A stretch of DNA of 64,000 nt from NCBI GenBank assembly GCA_937944145.1, contig CALDZK010000004.1, forward strand, positions 124,001 through 188,000. The letters are read 5' to 3'. The notes beneath the pieces are model-generated. The model saw only the letters and a list, made by a program, of their open reading frames with translations. It was not told the DNA's origin and made no database searches. The stretch's first letter is position 1; each line of letters opens with the position of its first letter. Of this stretch, positions 1 through 8,202 are shown one piece after another. The translations under genes were made by a program, and so were the position numbers. Source of the stretch: an uncultured Candidatus Altimarinota bacterium (lineage in GTDB: Bacteria; Patescibacteriota; Gracilibacteria; BD1-5; UBA6164).

Positions 1-631
1 GTATAAACACGTATTTTGAATTGTAGTTATCTTTGAAAGAAATAATATCCCGCAGCTTAAGAGGAACTTCTTGCTGTTTTTTGCTGCGGATTTTGAGGTC
101 TTGTTCGTACTTGAGGAAATGCCATAGGGAAAAGAGACTGATAGCTGTCATCAGAGCAAATATATATCAGTAGACATCATACTCTAGGAAAAAAGAGGAA
201 AATAATATCCCTACCTTTACGAGTATAAATCAGAGAATTTGAATATTTCCAAAAGCGTTCCCTACTGATTTTTTTTCGGTGTACATAGAAAATATATACC
301 TCTTTGTAATCCAAAAGAAACAATTATAAAACCCATAAAATATTGCTAGAATGATGAGAAAGAAGATGTTTTTTTCGAGATATCATAAACTGACTAAAAT
401 AATCTGAAGTACAAAGGATATAATGACAATAGGACGGTATCCGTACTCATATCGTATATGATCCCAGATATACATGGCAACGAGGAAACTCACTCCAGTA
501 ATAGCTATAAACGTACTGATATGAGTTATGTTGAATCCATTAGTATAGAGAAATACAGGAAGAAAAAACAAAAAAAGCCCCCCGAGAAATGAATGAGTTC
601 CAACAAAGTTGTATAGGAGGCTATTTTTCAT
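1..631 (-). CDS. MFS-like multi-pass membrane transporter, 3' end cut by window edge
   Basis: The protein is almost entirely alternating hydrophobic helices. It opens with a short polar start (MKNSLLYNF), then several membrane spans containing a charged cytoplasmic loop typical of MFS carriers (WDHIRYEYGYRP between helices 2 and 3), and later an FFWITKRYIFS segment. It ends in a polar tail. In-frame UGA codons (for example 383-385) are read as Gly; UAA/UAG do not occur. The stop lies beyond base 1. It is the last visible gene of a minus-strand operon, starting 3 nt after the UAA of the ATP-grasp gene at 635, so it may export or import the product of the two ATP-grasp enzymes. The substrate cannot be told from sequence. 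The family call rests on topology and the loop motif, not on a search. Confidence 0.6.
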
Positions 632-634
632 AGT

Positions 635-1537
635 TTAGAATATATCAGTATTATCTATATTTAGGGCATTGAGTTTGTCATACATAGGTTTGAGATTGTG
701 AGGTTTTCCATATCTTGGGACATGGTGCATCTTGAGATATGGACGAGAGTTCAGTTCGAGAAAGATAGTTTTTTGTTTGTCATAATTTGTTTCTATTCCT
801 TTTTCCATGATGACATCTATCCCAAAGATATTTGCTTCAAATCAGTCGAGTATCTTGAGGAAGAGTTCTTTGTTTTTCTTGCTAATGGTTTTGAGGTCTA
901 TAGTCTCGAGCACTCACCCTGGAGCAAGAGATACTCTATGGAAGAGTTGTACTTTTTCTCATTTTTTTGGTACCGTTGAAAAGTTTTTTCCATGTTTTTT
1001 GAGGTGAGCTTTTACCACTCATTTTTTTTCTATCTCGTGTATGACAGGAGTCAGTTCCATGTCTCTACGGATTTTGTTTTCTTCATCGATAAGAGTAGAG
1101 ATAGTCTTTTCCCCGTCCCCGATAACAAAACTCGGCATACGCTCAATCGCGCTATTTACTTCTCAAGCAGTCACTACAACCCTATAGTTTTTTCCAAGGA
1201 GGTATTGTTCTATAACACTATTTGGCCACCATACTTTTACCCATAATGCAGCATACCAGAACTCTTTCCAGGTCGTAATAGGAAAATAACTTCCTCTTGA
1301 GTATCCTCCAACATTTGGCTTGATACACACAGGGAATCAGTGTTGTTTTACAAATTTGTAGGCTGTGTAGGGTGAAAAAAAAGTTGTTCCTTTTGCGTGA
1401 GGAACTCAGAGTTTTTCAAACATATCTCGAGCTTGTTTTTTTGATCTCGAAGCTTTTCTGACGGGTAGGGGATTGTAGGCACTACATCCATCCATAAATG
1501 TATCAGAAATCCATTTGTAGAGTATTTTTTTTATCAT
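635..1537 (-). CDS. ATP-grasp ligase, cyanophycin-synthetase-like ATP-grasp domain
   Basis: A 300-aa protein consisting of little more than an ATP-grasp fold. Visible landmarks are a lysine-containing nucleotide site (FPVCIKPNVGGYSRG), a central strand resembling the cyanophycin synthetase ATP-grasp (YRVVVTAGEVNSAIER followed by FVIGDGEKTI), and a C-terminal metal/ATP site (GIDVIMEKG, then FLELNSRPYLKMHHVP). Such enzymes activate a carboxylate with ATP and join it to an amine, often adding amino acids to a peptide. There is no Mur-ligase half, so it is not a full cyanophycin synthetase. The ATG at 1537 overlaps the UAA of the upstream ATP-grasp gene (ATGATAA), implying translational coupling. 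A longer start at a TTG (1579) is possible because the frame stays open to about 1603. In-frame UGAs encode Gly. Substrate unknown. Confidence 0.75.
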
Positions 1538-2376
1538 GTTTTTTTTGAGGTAAGGGAATGGATCTTCATCATATTCCAAAATATTTTTTTCTTTTGTATG
1601 TCTTTACTATCTGGGATGATGCAGACGAGTTGTTTTGCAAAGTTTTTTGCCATGAGATTCCTGGTTTCTGAGCTGAGTGTCTCATCCATAAGAGCAAGCA
1701 AGAGAGGGAGAAATATATTTATTTCAAATACTTTGAATTCTCACCTAGCTATAGATGTGAGAGAATCTGCTTTTACTCCAACGCGAGCCATAGAATATTC
1801 TCACATTTGTAGCATCATTTTTTTGATCTTGTTTTTTTCTAATGAAGATAACTGTGAACTATAGTCTTTGTAGATCGAACCATTATGAATGCCTTCTATA
1901 TGGTACTTTTCAGGAATTGTGTTTATTGTTTCGGTGATAGAAAACACAGAAAATTCCTGAGGATTTTTTTGGGATCTGATATAGTATATCTCAAATTCTT
2001 TTTTTCCTAGAGCCCCCTCTTGGCAAGTATATGGGATCTGAAGTTCTTTTATCTCTGTTAAGAGATAGTCAGTGTTTTCTATGATATCAACTCTGTGAAT
2101 CCCATGAGAATTTTGCCCCCACTCTGGTTTGAGAAAGACGGGAGATTTGAAGTTTTTTGAAATAATTTCTTTCCGATTTGTAGTACTTCTTTTAGGATCC
2201 AGACGAATTTCTTTGAGTCTCCATTTTTGGGGAATTCTTTGGGTGATATCAAACTTGGAAAATATTCCTTTTTCTTCATTAAAAAAGTTTTTGTGTATCT
2301 GAAAAAAGTTCCAGGGGTTTTTTCCTAGGGAACAACAGTACCGTATAAAGTATATAAAAATTTTAATTCGAAGCAT
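1531..2376 (-). CDS. ATP-grasp-like enzyme, probable carboxylate-amine ligase
   Basis: A 281-aa protein. The segment SPVFLKPEWGQNSHGI looks like the ATP-binding lysine/glycine loop of ATP-grasp proteins, and ARVGVKADSLTS followed by GEFKVFEINIFLP resembles the C-terminal Mg-ATP site (Asp ... Glu-x-Asn). This end of the protein is read only if UGA is Gly (codons at 1801-1803, 1741-1743 and others). It directly precedes a second, different ATP-grasp gene with overlapping stop and start, so the two probably act in one pathway, for example stepwise amide or ester formation on a peptide or cell-wall precursor. The N-terminal ~60 residues are basic and not recognised. Family call is from motifs; the reaction is not determined. 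Confidence 0.6.
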
Positions 2377-2438
2377 ATATGTTTTCCTTGCTCTTGTATT
2401 TGAGAGTATGTAGTATATTTATTGGGAACTTTTGATTT

Positions 2439-2900
2439 TTAGAAGGACCATATTTTTTTGTTTTTAGATTTTTTGGGATTTCTTTCAGAGATGTATTCTA
2501 TTTTTTTTCGTATAACTTTTCGTATGATAAATGATTCATATAGTAAAATAAAGACAGCTAGTAGAGCACAAAATATTCACATACTAAAAAGAGATATCAA
2601 GATCAAATCAGTGTTTGCACCTCCTCATGTTAGTGTACTTATAGAACTCGAAGTAATCCCAATGAAGCTCGATAACAATAGAAATGATATAGCCAGATAC
2701 AAACTGACGATAGCGTTTGTAAATAGTCGTGACCTTAAAAGTTGTTTCTCTACTATATAGTCACTGTGGTGTAGTTCAGAGAGATACAGTTTGTTTATCT
2801 CCGAAGCTACATAGTTAAACCTGCCTGCAGTAGAAGACAGAACTAGGGCTACTCCAGGAATGATAGTGAGTGGAATGATGACAAGAGAAAAATCTGACAT
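2439..2900 (-). CDS. Small membrane protein, DUF2721-like
   Basis: A 153-aa protein with an N-terminal hydrophobic helix (FSLVIIPLTIIPGVALVLSS), the segment TAGRFNYVASEINKLY, a polar middle (HHSDYIVEKQLLRSRLF), two further hydrophobic helices and a lysine-rich cytoplasmic tail. The order helix, AGRFN-x-LAS-like motif, helix pair resembles the DUF2721 family of bacterial membrane proteins, whose function is unknown. UGA codons at 2625 and 2577 read as Gly inside the second half. It starts 4 nt after the stop of the upstream gene, so they are co-transcribed. The tail contains two CGA codons (2508-2510, 2520-2522) that read naturally as Arg in a basic juxtamembrane stretch. Confidence 0.5.
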
Positions 2901-2904
2901 AGGA

Positions 2905-3405
2905 TTATTTTTTTATAACGATAAGTTTTTGTGCTATATCAAATACAGATTTCCCATGAACTCCTGCGAGTATTACTCAGAGTATGAGTATAGAGACCGC
3001 AGCTTTAAAGAGACTTCCTCCATCTCCATTTACTTCTATCCCGAGTGGGGTTCCAAGATGAAAAAATACTGCTCATGTCATCATAGCTGCTGATCCAAGA
3101 CCTCCAATTGCAAAAAGATATTCAGGAGTGTCCTTGGATTTCATAAATCATATGGCTTTTCCTATATAGAAAACAATAGGGATAAGTAGTATAATAGAAA
3201 TTACTACTTCCCCTGCTCCTATTATATATGGTCCATATGCTGAGAATCCAGCTCCTATAGATTCTCCAAATATTCATTTCATCCAATCTCATATAGGTCC
3301 AAATATATTTTGGGTTTCTTCGTGTCCAGTGAGTTTATATGGGATAGACGTGAGAAATACTCTGAGTATCCAAATACTTGCGATGATACTAAAGACTTTT
3401 TTCAT
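2905..3405 (-). CDS. Four-helix membrane protein, DoxX-like
   Basis: A 166-aa protein. It begins MKKVFSIIASIWILRVFLTS, then IPYKLTGHEETQNIFGPIG, and has about four membrane helices. UGA-Gly codons fall in the conserved-looking first loop (PIGDWMKGIFGE). The layout of helix 1, a short loop with an IFG/LxG element and three more helices recalls DoxX-type proteins, but the match is topological only. First gene of the minus-strand operon ending at the MFS-like gene. A promoter-like pair (TTGATT, 15 bp, TATAGA on the minus strand, 3464-3438) lies just upstream. Function not known. Confidence 0.5.
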
Positions 3406-3437
3406 GATGTATGTATTATGATATAAAATTATTTTCT

Positions 3438-3464
3438 TCTATATTAGGAGTACACCTTAATCAA
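3438..3464 (-). promoter_or_regulatory. Putative promoter of the five-gene minus-strand operon
   Basis: Reading the minus strand, TTGATT and TATAGA are separated by 15 bp, about 35 bp upstream of the start at 3405. Found by eye; weaker than the 16-bp-spaced promoters elsewhere. Confidence 0.35.
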
Positions 3465-3556
3465 GCCTTAAAGACAGAAGTATATTCTCTAACAGGGGTA
3501 TTATAAGAAAAGTTATATATTTTCAAGTGTTTGATAGGGGGTCTCTTACTATTATC

Positions 3557-3584
3557 TTGCCCCAAACACGAAAATAGGTAGTAT
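3557..3584 (+). promoter_or_regulatory. Putative mutL promoter
   Basis: TTGCCC and TAGTAT with a 16-bp spacer, 35 bp before the mutL ATG. A second TATAAT-like hexamer lies at 3591-3596. No Shine-Dalgarno site precedes the ATG. Confidence 0.35.
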
Positions 3585-3619
3585 TATTTTTATAATGTTT
3601 TTAGTAAAATACAGAGCTT

Positions 3620-5407
3620 ATGTCCCAGATAATCACACTCGATGAACATCTCGCAAATCAAATAGCAGCTGGAGAAGTCGTAGAAAGACCAGTCTCTGTC
3701 GTAAAGGAACTCGTAGAAAACGCGATAGATGCTGGAGCAAAGAACATCTCTGTCTGTATAAAACAAGGAGGGATAGATTCTATAGAAGTAATAGATGATG
3801 GTCGTGGAATAGAAAAGAACGATCTAAAAAAAGCTGTAGAAAAATACTCAACTTCAAAAATACAGACTTTAGAAGATCTTCATAATGTTATGACTTTTGG
3901 GTTTCGTTGAGAGGCTCTTTGAGCTATTGCATCGGTGAGTCGCTTTACCTTGAGGTCTACTACTAATTCTCAGGATAGAGCTTGTGAGCTGACTCCAGAG
4001 AGAGAGATACAAGAATCTTCTCATGCTCAGGGAACAAGTGTTCTGGTAGAAGATCTCTTTTACAATACTCCTGCTCGTCTCAACTACCTCAAAAAACCAA
4101 GAACAGAGTACCATCATATATATGACTTTCTCCATAAAATTGCTCTTTCTCATACAGAACTGGGGATTCATTTTATCTCTGACGATACAGAAGTATTTCG
4201 ATTTCGTGCAGGAGAATCACAAAGGGATAGGATCTATGGAGTGTATGGATCTGAGGTATCAGAAAATCTTTTAGAGTTAGAGTTTTCTTACTGAGGGATA
4301 TCTCTCAAAGGATATATAACTGATCCAAAGGTATTTTTTACCAATAAAAATAGACAGGCACTCTTTGTAAACAAAAGAGGTATAGGATCAGGACTGATAT
4401 ACAAGGCTATTTCTGATGGATTCAATAGATTTATTCCTCCCAAAACATTTCCAGCATATGTTCTAAATGTGGAGATAGACCCGACACAGATAGATGTAAA
4501 TGTTCATCCTCGAAAGCTCGAGATACGTTTTGCCAATGAGCAGAGTATATTTCGTCTGTTCTATCATGGAGTAAAAGATGTCCTAGAAAAAGTTAGTTTG
4601 GTTTCTGGAGAAAATACTATTGCAAATGATTCCCTTCCTTCCCTCCATCAAGGAGGGAAAGAAGATGGGATTAGAGAGCCTGAATACTACACTGGTTCGG
4701 GAACCAAGTTCAAATCTTATTCTCCTTATACCAATACAATCGCAAACCCAAAACAATCACAAATTTCAGAGGCTCTTGAGTTTTCTAAAAAGATGATGGA
4801 TGTTCCTGCGTTTGAGAAGTCTCTAGACCTGCATGATACTCCTCTGGGGAAAATAATAGGCCAAATGCATAATAGTTATATCATTCTGGAAACTTCATCT
4901 GGAGTGAAAATACTTGACCAACATGCCCTTGCTGAGAGGGTGATATACGAAAAACTCGTACATACCAGCTATACTCCCATGATTCAACAACTCTTGATTG
5001 CGGAGAATTGTCAGCTAACACCAGCAGAGTCAGATATATTTGAAAAATCCCAAGACACATTTGGTGATATGGGGTTTGATATAGAGCTACTCTCTGGAAA
5101 TGTAGTTTTGATCCAGGGAGTACCAGACTTTGTAAAAAGAGAAAATACAGTAGACGTGTTTCGTGGGATACTCGCTGATCTATCTCAGGGCTCTGATGTA
5201 TCGACTAACCTCTCAGAAGTGCGTCATCGTATATGGGCATATACGGCTTGTCGTAGTGCTATAAAGTTCTGAGACAAACTCTCGATTTTTGAGATGAACC
5301 AGCTTCTGCACGATGCTGCACTTGACTACTCTGCTACCTGTCCGCATGGAAGACCAGTGGTATGGGAGATAGGTTTGGAGGAGTTGCAGAAAAAGTATGA
5401 GAGATAG
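3620..5407 (+). CDS. mutL: DNA mismatch repair endonuclease MutL
   Basis: A 595-aa protein. The N-terminal GHKL ATPase shows [32 protein letters not shown] and GFRGEALGAIASVSR. In the last motif both underlying UGA codons (3908-3910 and 3920-3922) stand where every MutL has Gly or a small residue, which is direct evidence for UGA = Gly. [12 protein letters not shown] closes the ATPase half. The C-terminal half carries the metal-binding endonuclease motif [12 protein letters not shown] (DQHA-x2-E-x4-E) plus [10 protein letters not shown] and CPHGRP, so it should be a nicking MutL acting with MutS and the clamp. Length is normal for the family. Ends at UAG. No mutS in the window. Read with the standard code this gene falls into three or more fragments. 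Confidence 0.97.
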
Positions 5408-5409
5408 AT

Positions 5410-5437
5410 TTGACAAAAATAAATTAATTATTATATA
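5410..5437 (+). promoter_or_regulatory. Putative promoter of the secreted protein gene at 5525
   Basis: TTGACA, 16-bp spacer, TATATA, starting 2 bases after the mutL stop. Predicted transcript has a leader of about 80 nt. Confidence 0.5.
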
Positions 5438-5524
5438 TAAAGAGTGTAGCTCTCTAATATGCTCTGATTCTTCCACTAATCTTTGCCTATCAGAACTATT
5501 ACCTAAATATAAATAATCCCTATT

Positions 5525-5944
5525 ATGCAAACTATAAAAAATAATATTTTAGGACCAGCGATTGCTGCTAGTGTGATTCTGTCCTCAAGTATAGCTCAAG
5601 CTCAAGAAAAAGTACAAGGGCTTATCTGTACTGTAGTAGAGTCTTGTGACTTGGATAAAAGTTCGCTTTCTACTTCCTATAGACCTTTTGAAGATAATCT
5701 CCTGACTGACATACCAGAGAGACTAAATATAAATATTCAGTGTGTTGGAGATAATGGTCTAAGATCTACAGCAACACAGGTTTTGAAATGATGGGAAATT
5801 TCTAAATATGGATGAGAAAATCTTATCCCATACCAGCTAAGGCACTCTTCCAAAGAAGATAGTTTTTTAAAAAGATTATCGCATAATCAAGATATAAATT
5901 GCTATTTTGGTGACATAGAGGTTCCTGAAAAGATAGAGGACTAG
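5525..5944 (+). CDS. Small secreted protein of unknown function
   Basis: A 139-aa protein with a clear Sec signal peptide (MQTIKNNILGPAIAASVILS then SSIAQAQ, likely cleavage after AQA). The mature part has at least four cysteines (LICTVVESC, NIQCVG, INCYFGD), which could form disulfides outside the cell. Two UGA-Gly codons follow VLK and KYG. No domain recognised. A weak hairpin terminator follows the UAG stop. Confidence 0.7.
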
Positions 5945-5958
5945 CAATGATAATATAC

Positions 5959-5992
5959 AAAAAAGAGGCTTTGAATTTTGAAGTCTCTTTTT
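5959..5992 (+). terminator. Rho-independent terminator after 5525-5944
   Basis: AAGAGGCTT pairs with AAGTCTCTT across a 9-nt loop, with one G-U pair, followed by TTTTTATTTA. Confidence 0.65.
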
Positions 5993-6017
5993 ATTTATTA
6001 TAAATCCGAAGATGATA

Positions 6018-6045
6018 GAAAGCCCAGCATGGTAGCCGGGCTTTC
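6018..6045 (-). terminator. Hairpin downstream of the minus-strand gene at 6067
   Basis: GAAAGCCC and GGGCTTTC form an 8-bp stem. It sits just past the stop of the 6067-6486 gene. The T-run is short, so the terminator call is moderate. Confidence 0.5.
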
Positions 6046-6066
6046 GAAGAGTGTTGTTTGCTAGCT

Positions 6067-6486
6067 TTAGGCGAAGTCACCGTCACCAGTATCTGCATCA
6101 TCTACAGCTGTGATACCACGGTACCAGTGCCATATTTTTGCTGCATTTGTCCACCAGCCGATGATTATACCGAAGAAGAAGATTCCTGCGATAATCCATT
6201 GGTGAGTGTTAGCAATATCAAAGTATCCAGCCTGCCAGATTTTATAGTACATCGCTGCGAACATTACAGCGATGGATATAGTCGATACTCTGGCAAACAT
6301 CACTCTTGTGAGAGGAAGGTTCAATGCAACAGCACCAACCCATAGTGCAATGATGACACTATAGCCAGCAGGAAAAGATTCAAAGCTGTTGAAGATGTAG
6401 ACTCCCAGTCCATTAGGCCAGAAGGCTAGAGCTAGAAGCCCTATTGCAAAAATCATTTTTAATAATCCAACAAAAAATGTAGTCAT
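6067..6486 (-). CDS. Small four-helix inner-membrane protein, possibly DUF6524-like
   Basis: A 139-aa protein with about four membrane helices and a C-terminal tail rich in Asp (WHWYRGITAVDDADTGDGDFA). An N-terminal WPNG motif after helix 1 and a tail of the form W-x-H-x-x-RG-x-x-VDD resemble DUF6524 membrane proteins, which I know mainly from Proteobacteria; this is a tentative match. All its glycines use GGN codons and none uses UGA. A Shine-Dalgarno site (GAGGT, 4-5 nt before ATG) is present, unlike most neighbours, and lies in a perfect CCTCGCGAGG palindrome that could hide it in the mRNA. The gene follows a long structured leader shared with the gene at 6828-7796. Ends at UAA. Function unknown. 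Confidence 0.7.
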   Translation of the reverse strand: MTTFFVGLLKMIFAIGLLALAFWPNGLGVYIFNSFESFPAGYSVIIALWVGAVALNLPLTRVMFARVSTISIAVMFAAMYYKIWQAGYFDIANTHQWIIAGIFFFGIIIGWWTNAAKIWHWYRGITAVDDADTGDGDFA

Positions 6487-6712
6487 TTTTACCTCGCGAG
6501 GTTGAACGTAACAATTCGCGTCACGCTTTCATCATCGACCTCCTAGGATAATAGATCGATGTTATATATCTTTTATATTTCTAAAAAACATATAACATCG
6601 ATCTATTCACGAAACAAACAACACTTCTATTTCTCATAGTATGAGCATAATTGCCATAGATATGTAGAAACAGAAAACTATTTGTTTCGCTCAGATTTAT
6701 GTAAAAGAACTA
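6487..6712 (-). promoter_or_regulatory. Structured 5' leader (copy A) of the gene at 6067-6486
   Basis: About 225 nt of predicted untranslated RNA. In transcript order it holds a small hairpin (GAAACA/TGTTTC), a block containing TCTACATAT, a GTTTGTTTCGTG block, a perfect 16-bp stem (arms 6552-6567 and 6590-6605; TAGATCGATG...) with an A/T-rich loop, then AGGAGGTCGATGATGAAA, a hairpin CGTGAC/GTTACG, and CCTCGCGAGG overlapping the Shine-Dalgarno. The same elements in the same order occur in the leader at 7797-8050. Likely a cis-acting RNA or operator region; ligand or regulator unknown. Confidence 0.6.
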
Positions 6713-6717
6713 AGTAT

Positions 6718-6745
6718 ATAATATATAAAATTATAAAAAAGTCAA
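6718..6745 (-). promoter_or_regulatory. Promoter of leader copy A
   Basis: On the minus strand TTGACT, 16-bp spacer, TATTAT. Predicted start near 6711, giving the long leader described above. Confidence 0.55.
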
Positions 6746-6773
6746 AAATAAAAGTATCTAAAAGTACAAAACG

Positions 6774-6812
6774 AGGAAACCCCCAGCTTTTGGCTGGGGG
6801 AATCTTTTTTGT
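6774..6812 (-). terminator. Strong hairpin terminator between the two leader-controlled genes
   Basis: CCCCCAGC and GCTGGGGG form a perfect 8-bp G/C stem around a TTTTG loop. It follows the stop of the gene at 6828 on the minus strand; the plus strand side also has a T-run, so it may work both ways. Confidence 0.75.
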
Positions 6813-6827
6813 AGTGGATCGTGTGCT

Positions 6828-7796
6828 TTAGAGCTTATCAGCTGCAACATCTGCTGCTTGCTCTGCGAGTTCTACTGCTGCATCCATTCCTTTTTTGCCA
6901 GCTTTCTTCAGGCCGCTCAAGAGTTTTGCAAAGGCGCTCGCTTGAGGTAATAAATCATTGCGACTTGCCCCTTTTAGAGCAGCAACAATATCTGGAGCTT
7001 CGTTACCGGGCCCAGTTGCAGTGAGAATAGGTGTACAAGCTGTGGTTACGACTTGGTCAGAACCCCAGCCGTCGATAATAGTTACATCTTGGCAAAGTTC
7101 GTATGGTAGCAGGTCAGTTCCTGGTATAGGAGCAAGACCTTTCATAGCTCTGCTAATGACAGGGATGACCGTTAGGTTATTATCATAGATGTATTTGAAG
7201 CGGGGATTTTTTGGATTAGCACTTTGCACAAAGAATGCGACTTGAGCTTTACCGTTAACCACCATTTCGAGAGCTGCATCCGTACCACTTGCATACACAG
7301 GTTTTGCTTTCCCAAGACCTTCCGCATCTTTTTGCATCAACTCCTTTAGAGTTGCGCCCGACCCTGAACCTTCGGACCCAGTTGCAAACTTAACACGATT
7401 TGCAACACGTGATAGTTTTGCCCAAGCCGAAGATACACCTTCTTTGCCACCAAGACGCTCCAGTGTTTTATCGTTAATGACTGCCAATAGCAATTCGTTT
7501 CCGGTGTCACCTCTGATGATGTTTAGGTCACAAGGACTGCCTTGCGCATAAACATTACCTTGTAAGAACCCAACACCAGTAGGATTTTTACACAGCCATT
7601 GCATAGTATCAGGTGTCCCCTTACCAGTTTCAATGGGGTAATCATACCATGCAGATTGTAGTACCTTTTGTGTCGGAGGAGCGAAGTGCAGATTGTAGTC
7701 ACCGTTTTTACCACCAACTTTCACAGCGTTTGCAGATGCGAAAGTTGAAGTTGCCAGAATAGTTGTTGCGAGAGCCACAGTTTTCAAAATTTTCAT
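6828..7796 (-). CDS. Periplasmic/extracytoplasmic solute-binding-like protein
   Basis: A 322-aa protein with a signal peptide (MKILKTVALATTILATSTFA, cleavage near ASA-NA). The mature start VKVGGKNGDYNLHF, then IETGKGTPDTMQWLCKNPTGVGFLQGNVYAQ, resembles TAXI/NMT1-type solute receptors (GG-x-G-x-Y near the start, later a GxGFxQ strand). The C-terminus is Ala/Lys-rich and helical. No permease gene is adjacent, so its transport partner is unclear. All ~35 glycines use GGN and none UGA. Base composition around 6961-7020 is about 53% G+C against about 40% in mutL. I chose ATG 7796 (AAGGGA upstream) over 7826 because it begins the signal peptide. Acquired origin or very high expression would both explain these traits. 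Confidence 0.7.
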   Translation of the reverse strand: MKILKTVALATTILATSTFASANAVKVGGKNGDYNLHFAPPTQKVLQSAWYDYPIETGKGTPDTMQWLCKNPTGVGFLQGNVYAQGSPCDLNIIRGDTGNELLLAVINDKTLERLGGKEGVSSAWAKLSRVANRVKFATGSEGSGSGATLKELMQKDAEGLGKAKPVYASGTDAALEMVVNGKAQVAFFVQSANPKNPRFKYIYDNNLTVIPVISRAMKGLAPIPGTDLLPYELCQDVTIIDGWGSDQVVTTACTPILTATGPGNEAPDIVAALKGASRNDLLPQASAFAKLLSGLKKAGKKGMDAAVELAEQAADVAADKL

Positions 7797-8050
7797 TTGT
7801 AGTTTTCCCTTAAGGTTTTTACGCAAGCGACATGCTTACGATTTCATCGATCAAACTAGTATAACTAGACCGATGCATACCATCTTTTATTATACATAAA
7901 AAACAAGACGCATCGGTCTAATATTTGCACACGAAACAAACACTACATCCACCTCCCATAGAACGAGTTTCTACTATAATCTTGAGAAACCGTTACCATA
8001 TGTAGAGACAGATGATTGTCTGTTTCTTTTATGTTAAAGAGCAATTTACA
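7797..8050 (-). promoter_or_regulatory. Structured 5' leader (copy B) of the gene at 6828-7796
   Basis: About 250 nt. Homologous to leader A block by block: ACATAAA, a hairpin starting GAAACA, TCTACATAT, GTGTTTGTTTCGTG, then an 11-bp stem (arms 7866-7876 and 7910-7920; TAGACCGATGC) around a loop containing TTTTTTA and AAAAGAT, then TCGATGAAA. Compared with leader A the stem carries two compensatory pair changes (T-A to C-G at stem positions 5 and 11), which argues that pairing itself is conserved. A short hairpin CGTAAGC/GCTTGCG precedes the Shine-Dalgarno. Confidence 0.6.
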
Positions 8051-8056
8051 AAAATT

Positions 8057-8084
8057 ATTCTAAATATAAAAAATAAAATGTCAA
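8057..8084 (-). promoter_or_regulatory. Promoter of leader copy B
   Basis: On the minus strand TTGACA, 16-bp spacer, TAGAAT: a near-consensus sigma-70-type promoter about 260 nt upstream of the ATG at 7796. Confidence 0.65.
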
Positions 8085-8146
8085 ACAATTTATATTTATT
8101 TCAGAGAAAGAAGTATATTTTTTTCTCTGTATATGTAACTAGAAAA

Positions 8147-8178
8147 TAAAAAAACAGCCCGAATAATCGAGCTGTGAA
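8147..8178 (-). terminator. Rho-independent terminator of the gene at 8203-8742
   Basis: ACAGCTCGA/TCGGGCTGT stem with an A/T loop followed on the minus strand by TTTTTTTATTTT. A second small hairpin (CAGAGAAA/TTTCTCTG, 8102-8130) lies just beyond. Confidence 0.7.
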
Positions 8179-8202
8179 GTGTAGGAGACCAAGGTAAGAG
8201 TA

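Noticed and set aside
3908-3910. UGA as selenocysteine or tryptophan (code 4)
   Set aside because: Dozens of UGA per gene with no SECIS-like pattern, and they replace conserved Gly, not Cys or Trp. Trp is encoded by UGG throughout.
3620-5407. mutL as a frameshifted or fragmented pseudogene
   Set aside because: All breaks are UGA in one phase at glycine positions; with UGA = Gly the protein is full length and has every motif.
6553-6604. The long inverted repeats as ends of an insertion sequence
   Set aside because: Each pair of arms encloses only ~20-35 nt of A/T-rich loop with no ORF, and both sit at the same place in two homologous leaders, so RNA structure or an operator is the better reading.
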